A stretch of DNA of 64,000 nucleotides, taken from positions 1-64,000 of the IMG/VR virus record IMGVR_UViG_3300042465_005589, one strand, 5' to 3'. Made by a program: the position numbers and the translations under genes. This document shows positions 61,181 through 64,000 of the stretch, one piece after another (the stretch's first letter is position 1; each line of letters begins with the position of its first letter). Below the pieces are notes generated by a model. The model saw only the letters and a list, made by a program, of their open reading frames with translations. It made no database searches and was not told where the DNA came from. The stretch comes from a virus.

Positions 61181-61211
61181 TTTGGATTTATCCAAAAATG
61201 TATTATCTTTG
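61181..61211 (+). promoter_or_regulatory. host-type promoter (TTTG-N19-TATCTTTG) of the tmRNA gene
   Basis: TTTG at 61181-61184 and TATCTTTG at 61204-61211 with exactly 19 bp between, 14 bp before the mature 5' end. An exact Bacteroidota consensus match. Confidence 0.75.
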
Positions 61212-61225
61212 TGGTATCAAAATAT

Positions 61226-61621
61226 GGGAGTGACACGGAATTGACTATTCGTAATAGTTATTCGGGGCACGTAGTGAGATGTTCTCTATCACTTAAATCT
61301 ATGGGTACAACAATTTAGACGGAAACGTTTTAAACAAAATGGCTCTAGTAGGTCTTGTACGTCAAGATGAGCTTGTGAACGTAGCGTAAGCAAACACACA
61401 TTGGGGTCGGTGGACATATAACCCAGCAACAGGAGTCCTTAAAAAGGTGTGGTACCTATCCGAAAAGGTACAAGTGGAGGATTAGTTCTCAGTAAACCGA
61501 ACCACTCTAAAAATAAGGGAATTGTGAAATTTTGGATTGTTAGCTTAAACAATATCCTAAACGTGTAGTCCTTAATAGGTAATACAAGTAACACCGGAGT
61601 TCGAGTCTCCGCACTTCCACA
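61226..61621 (+). ncRNA. ssrA: transfer-messenger RNA (tmRNA)
   Basis: The 5' GGGAGTG (61226-61232) pairs with 3' CACTTCC (61612-61618) as an acceptor stem. A D-loop-like CGGAATTGACT follows the 5' stem. The T arm CGGAG-TTCGAGT-CTCCG is at 61595-61611. Helix P2 support comes from CTATT (61245) with AATAG (61574) and CACGT (61268) with ACGTG (61561). The tag frame probably starts at GGA (61321) after TTTAGAC, like E. coli TTAGTC-GCA. It runs 22 codons, starting GNVLNKM and ending DELVNVA, to TAA at 61387. A terminator follows. With SmpB it would rescue stalled ribosomes. CCA is not encoded. Confidence 0.85.
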
Positions 61622-61628
61622 AAAAGAA

Positions 61629-61654
61629 AAACCCATCATACGATGGGTTTTTTT
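61629..61654 (+). terminator. Rho-independent terminator of the tmRNA gene
   Basis: AAACCCATC pairs with GATGGGTTT over a 4-base loop, followed by Ts. Confidence 0.8.
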
Positions 61655-61678
61655 GTTATCAGTTCAAATGTTTATTTT

Positions 61679-62038
61679 TTAATCTTGTAATAAATCCTTT
61701 GTTACCGGATTTAATTTAGTTACTAATTTATCTAATCTTGAATCAATAGTTCTATATACCTCATCAAGACCTTTGTTTGTATCCTCAGCTCTAGCATTTA
61801 TATATCTATTGGTCTCAGCATACAATTCGTCGGTTCGTTTAATCTCACCATCTATACGACGATGTAGGTCATCACCTGTTCTATTTATTTCTGTGAAGAT
61901 GTGTCCTTGTACTTGTTCCAATTGGGAACATTTATTTTTTAATCTTTTAATCTGAATGTACATCATAACCACAACTCCAACTCCCAGTACCCCGAGAACC
62001 AAAACTATACCCATAATGAACGATGTTAAATCTACCAT
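61679..62038 (-). CDS. membrane-anchored coiled-coil protein
   Basis: A 119-residue protein. Residues of about 5-28 form one transmembrane helix (FIMGIVLVLGVLGVGVVVMM). The rest is a long hydrophilic coiled coil (RIDGEIKRTDELYAETNRYI and on). The topology suggests an inner-membrane anchor with a cytoplasmic or periplasmic rod. It lies between tmRNA and SET-domain genes. Function unknown; a role in lysis or membrane remodelling is only a guess. Confidence 0.6.
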   Translation of the reverse strand: MVDLTSFIMGIVLVLGVLGVGVVVMMYIQIKRLKNKCSQLEQVQGHIFTEINRTGDDLHRRIDGEIKRTDELYAETNRYINARAEDTNKGLDEVYRTIDSRLDKLVTKLNPVTKDLLQD

Positions 62039-62078
62039 AATTTCTTTTTTTTTATTTGTTTATTATTGAACTGATAAT

Positions 62079-62459
62079 TTATTGTTTAACTCCTCCCCAC
62101 AAATAACCATCACCATATGAAGTACATATTTCTTCACCGGGTTGGATTGTTTGTAAAGAGTAAAATTGAAATGCTCGTTTAGTTGGGTGATTTCTCCACA
62201 TTGCGTTATTAGTATCTGAATGATTATATATACATCCATACCCTAATGGTATCACATATTCAGTCCAATTTGGTCCTTGAGGATAACAAAATCTATAATC
62301 ATCAAGTAATCTTGATTGTTCCCATTTTTTTGTTGGTAAAGTCACTAAATGACATTCTTCAATCAACTCATCTTTTTCAATGACATCAATTGCAAATACC
62401 CCCATTCCTTTTCCTGGAGAGGGTTTAATCTCTATTTTGGTCGGTATTAATAAATTCAT
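62079..62459 (-). CDS. SET-domain protein methyltransferase-like
   Basis: A 126-residue protein covering a compact SET domain. The AdoMet-binding start is PSPGKGMGVFAIDVIEKDEL. The pseudoknot motif I is YNHSDTNNAMW (NHSxxxN) and motif II is QPGEEICTSYGDGY (GEE-x-x-x-x-Y). SET proteins methylate lysine side chains using S-adenosylmethionine. The substrate is unknown, but the neighbours are tmRNA and smpB, so a ribosomal or translation-factor lysine is one possibility. Chlorella viruses carry a comparable minimal SET enzyme. Confidence 0.72.
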   Translation of the reverse strand: MNLLIPTKIEIKPSPGKGMGVFAIDVIEKDELIEECHLVTLPTKKWEQSRLLDDYRFCYPQGPNWTEYVIPLGYGCIYNHSDTNNAMWRNHPTKRAFQFYSLQTIQPGEEICTSYGDGYLWGGVKQ

Positions 62460-62476
62460 AAGTAAATTATAATAAA

Positions 62477-62502
62477 AAAAGAGACTATTTCAAGTCTCTT
62501 TT
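62477..62502 (-). terminator. Rho-independent terminator overlapping the smpB end
   Basis: AAAAGAGACT pairs with AGTCTCTTTT on the minus strand and is followed by Ts. The stop codon lies in the loop. Confidence 0.75.
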
Positions 62503-62922
62503 CATATCTCTTTCAATGTCCCGAGATTTAATACTGTCTCGTTTATCGTATGTCTTCTTTCCTTTGGCAAGAGCAATCTCCATCTTAACTAACCCGGTAT
62601 CATTTATGAATACACGATAAGGAACGATGGTGGTTCCGTTGATTAGTTCGTTCTCCAATTTATTAAGTTCTTTTCGTTTAAGTAATAGTTTTCTATCCTT
62701 TACGGTCTCGTGAAAGGACCCGAACCCATAATCAGAGATATTCATTCCCTTTATAAACAACTCACCATTGTTGAAGTAACAAAACCCCTCAGATATGGAG
62801 ACCTTTCCCTGACGGATGGACTTTACCTCTGAACCAACTAGTTTGATTCCCACGATTAGTGTCTGTAGGAATGAATACTCAAACTTGGCTTTCTTATTGA
62901 CTATGTTAATTGATTTTTTCAT
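62485..62922 (-). CDS. smpB: SsrA-binding protein SmpB
   Basis: A 145-residue protein, normal for SmpB (about 145-160). The family pattern is clear: VNKKAKFEYSFLQTLIVGIK, then GSEVKSIRQGKVSISEGF, then ELFIKGMNISDYGFG, then RKLLLKRKELNKLE. The signature ALAKGKKTYDKRDSIKSRDI and the basic C-terminal tail (ERDMKRDLK) follow. SmpB binds the tRNA-like domain of tmRNA and brings it to ribosomes with no mRNA in the decoding site. A matching tmRNA gene lies 0.9 kb away. The TATCTTTG element 4 bp before the ATG suggests early, leaderless expression. Confidence 0.9.
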   Translation of the reverse strand: MKKSINIVNKKAKFEYSFLQTLIVGIKLVGSEVKSIRQGKVSISEGFCYFNNGELFIKGMNISDYGFGSFHETVKDRKLLLKRKELNKLENELINGTTIVPYRVFINDTGLVKMEIALAKGKKTYDKRDSIKSRDIERDMKRDLK

Positions 62923-62926
62923 ACGA

Positions 62927-62934
62927 CAAAGATA
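62927..62934 (-). promoter_or_regulatory. host-type -7 element (TATCTTTG) next to the smpB start
   Basis: TATCTTTG-TCGT-ATG on the minus strand. The same 8-mer is used by the tmRNA promoter, which suggests common timing. The -33 match is weak. Confidence 0.45.
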
Positions 62935-62978
62935 ATGATTTTTTTTCTAATAATTATGACTTTTTATACTTTTTGAGA

Positions 62979-62985
62979 TATTTAT
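62979..62985 (+). promoter_or_regulatory. candidate late promoter core (TATTTAT)
   Basis: GATATTTATAATAAAGAG lies 14 bp before the ATG of the 50-residue ribbon-helix-helix gene. Confidence 0.45.
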
Positions 62986-62999
62986 AATAAAGAGATATT

Positions 63000-63152
63000 A
63001 TGAACCCAAGAAAAAAAGAAGAAGATAAAAAAGTAAAATTTGGAATCTGTGTTGACCCGGTAATATACCAAAAAATGGAAGATGAGATGATTAACAAATC
63101 TCGCCTGATTGAAACACTATTGAAAGAACATTATGGAAAAAAAAGTTTGTAG
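63000..63152 (+). CDS. small ribbon-helix-helix (CopG/Arc-like) protein
   Basis: A 50-residue protein: a basic start MNPRKKEEDKKVKF, then one beta strand (FGICVDPVIYQKM) and two helices (DEMINKSRLIETLLKEHYGK). The short strand and helix-helix layout fit Arc/MetJ-type DNA-binding dimers. It is translated just ahead of, and overlaps by 20 bp, the HNH endonuclease gene, and may regulate it. Too short for certainty. Confidence 0.55.
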   Translation: MNPRKKEEDKKVKFGICVDPVIYQKMEDEMINKSRLIETLLKEHYGKKSL

Positions 63153-63753
63153 TAAGTGTAAAGAAGAAAAAGAGGTTTGCGAGTTTGGGAAACGAAAAGA
63201 TTCCAAAGATGGTCTGCGAAGTGAATGTAAAAGTTGTGCTAAAGAATGGAGATTAAAGAATCGAGAACATTTATTAAAATATAATAAAAATTGGAAAAAT
63301 TCTAATTCAGAACACGTTTATCATTATCATAAAAAATATAAAGAAGAAAATGATGAAGAATTAAAGAAATATCAAAAAGAATGGTATCTACAAAATAAAA
63401 ATATTCTTAATGAAAAAATAAAACTAAAAAAATTAACAAACCCAATATTTTTAGTTTCGTGTTCAGTTAGAAAAAGAATGTCCGAGTATATTAAAAAAAA
63501 TAATATATTGAAAAAAAATAAAACTTTTAAAGTTGTTGGATTGAACCCTATTGAATTATCTCATTACTTGGAAACTCAATTTACAGAAGGAATGTCTTGG
63601 AATAACTATGGAAAGTATGGGTGGCATATTGACCATATAATTCCGTTATCTTCAGCAAAAAATGAAAATGAACTTTATAAGTTATGTCATTATACTAATC
63701 TCCAACCACTATGGGCAGAAGACAATCTAAAAAAATCAAATAAACTATTATAA
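63133..63753 (+). CDS. HNH homing-type endonuclease
   Basis: A 206-residue protein. The N-terminus has a zinc-ribbon-like CSKCKEEKEVCEFG...CKSC set. The C-terminal nuclease core is GWHIDHIIPLSSAKNENELY followed by LCHYTNLQPLWAEDNLKKSN. This is the H-x-D-H-x-x-P-x-x ... N-L-Q-P-L-W pattern of HNH enzymes common in T4-like phages. Likely a free-standing homing endonuclease. A bidirectional hairpin follows it. Confidence 0.8.
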   Translation: MEKKVCSKCKEEKEVCEFGKRKDSKDGLRSECKSCAKEWRLKNREHLLKYNKNWKNSNSEHVYHYHKKYKEENDEELKKYQKEWYLQNKNILNEKIKLKKLTNPIFLVSCSVRKRMSEYIKKNNILKKNKTFKVVGLNPIELSHYLETQFTEGMSWNNYGKYGWHIDHIIPLSSAKNENELYKLCHYTNLQPLWAEDNLKKSNKLL

Positions 63754-63756
63754 ACA

Positions 63757-63791
63757 AAAAAAGGTGTCACAAATTAATGTAACACCTTTTT
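63757..63791. terminator. bidirectional terminator
   Basis: AAAAAGGTGT pairs with ACACCTTTTT over a 14-base middle, with A and T tracts on both sides, so it can end the HNH gene and any convergent gene from the right. Confidence 0.7.
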
Positions 63792-63817
63792 GGCTTAATA
63801 CGATGAGAATACTCGTC

Positions 63818-63943
63818 TTATTGAGAATCTTCGGAAGGATTATTGTTTCCCTTCTTTTCCACCATCTTTTGAATGGTAATCCTCATTGCCGATTGGTTAG
63901 ACCAATCACTCCTTAAGATATCATTTACTCTCTCATTATTCAA
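63818..63943 (-). CDS. possible small ORF (TTG start)
   Basis: A minus-strand frame of 41 codons reads NNERVNDILRSDWSNQSAMR and on to KKGNNNPSEDSQ before TAA, preceded by AAAGAGAG as a possible ribosome site. It directly follows another minus-strand frame ending at 63950 and ends before a terminator. Real only as a guess, since the start is TTG and the peptide matches nothing I know. Confidence 0.3.
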   Translation of the reverse strand: MNNERVNDILRSDWSNQSAMRITIQKMVEKKGNNNPSEDSQ

Positions 63944-63949
63944 CTCTCT

Positions 63950-64000
63950 TTAACCTTGCGAGCTAACTCCGGATTCGACTCCGTAGAGGTTTTTGGCGAG
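63950..64000 (-). CDS. C-terminal end of a gene running in from the right edge
   Basis: A minus-strand open frame from the window edge gives LAKNLYGVESGVSSQG and stops at 63950-63952. It is too short to classify; listed because the frame is open, the codons look coding, and the terminator beyond suits a convergent gene. Confidence 0.35.
   Translation of the reverse strand, partial: LAKNLYGVESGVSSQG

Noticed and set aside
61439-61639. Minus-strand ORF of 66 codons
   Set aside because: It lies antisense to the tmRNA, and its SAETRTPV stretch is the usual shadow of a T loop.
1-64000. Classical tRNA genes
   Set aside because: None was found by eye apart from the tRNA-like ends of the tmRNA; a tRNAscan run would be needed to exclude them.

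Overview
The window is a strongly AT-rich stretch of a large tailed-phage genome of the T4-like myovirus type. The T4-type head module is recognisable from sequence motifs: large terminase, portal, prohead protease, acidic scaffold/core protein and gp23-like capsid protein. There is also a gp5-like baseplate OB-fold protein and a gp55-like late sigma factor. Several signs point to a Bacteroidota, probably Flavobacteriia, host. Promoters of the form TTTG-N19-TAnnTTTG precede early-type genes. Two small secreted proteins have flavobacterial-style signal peptides ending in SFSQ. Shine-Dalgarno sequences are rare, and the phage bS21 resembles the Bacteroidota form. Tail sheath and tube genes are not in the window.

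Layout. 1-10.4 kb (minus strand): tail-fibre and appendage genes, including a collagen-like Gly-X-Y protein running off the left edge, an Asn-rich beta-helix-like fibre and a Cys-rich LamG-like protein, plus a 2OG-Fe(II) oxygenase. 10.4-13.3 kb (plus): small virion-associated or unknown proteins, one with a WYL-like fold. 13.4-29.4 kb (plus): a long operon-like run with many glycosyltransferases and sugar-modifying enzymes, a DEDD exonuclease, a dUTPase broken by a split intein with a homing endonuclease between its halves, PhoH and the late sigma factor. 29.4-36.4 kb (plus): baseplate and other virion genes. 36.4-53.8 kb (mostly minus): head and packaging module with probable internal proteins, and one plus-strand ribosomal protein bS21 gene. 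54-64 kb: an accessory region with an OmpA-like protein, nucleotidyltransferase, KTSC protein, ClpC-like unfoldase, M20-type peptidase, tmRNA, SET-domain protein, SmpB, a ribbon-helix-helix protein and an HNH endonuclease.

How the genes fit together. The window holds a tmRNA gene, an smpB, a ClpC-type AAA+ unfoldase with a ClpP-docking VGF loop and a peptidase within about 6 kb. That is a plausible phage-owned ribosome-rescue and peptide-recycling set, and bS21 is a further ribosome-directed gene. A second remarkable system is the fractured dUTPase: N-extein plus IntN, a zinc-finger/NUMOD3-like/PD-(D/E)XK endonuclease, then IntC plus C-extein. Active enzyme would require protein trans-splicing. 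Two promoter classes are visible: host-type TAnnTTTG elements, and a TATTTAT-N(3-4)-AAAA element before many structural genes that the phage late sigma factor may read. Several minus-strand proteins have N-terminal (L/I)xE junctions like those cut by T4-type prohead proteases, which suggests a set of packaged internal proteins including an HExxH metalloprotease.
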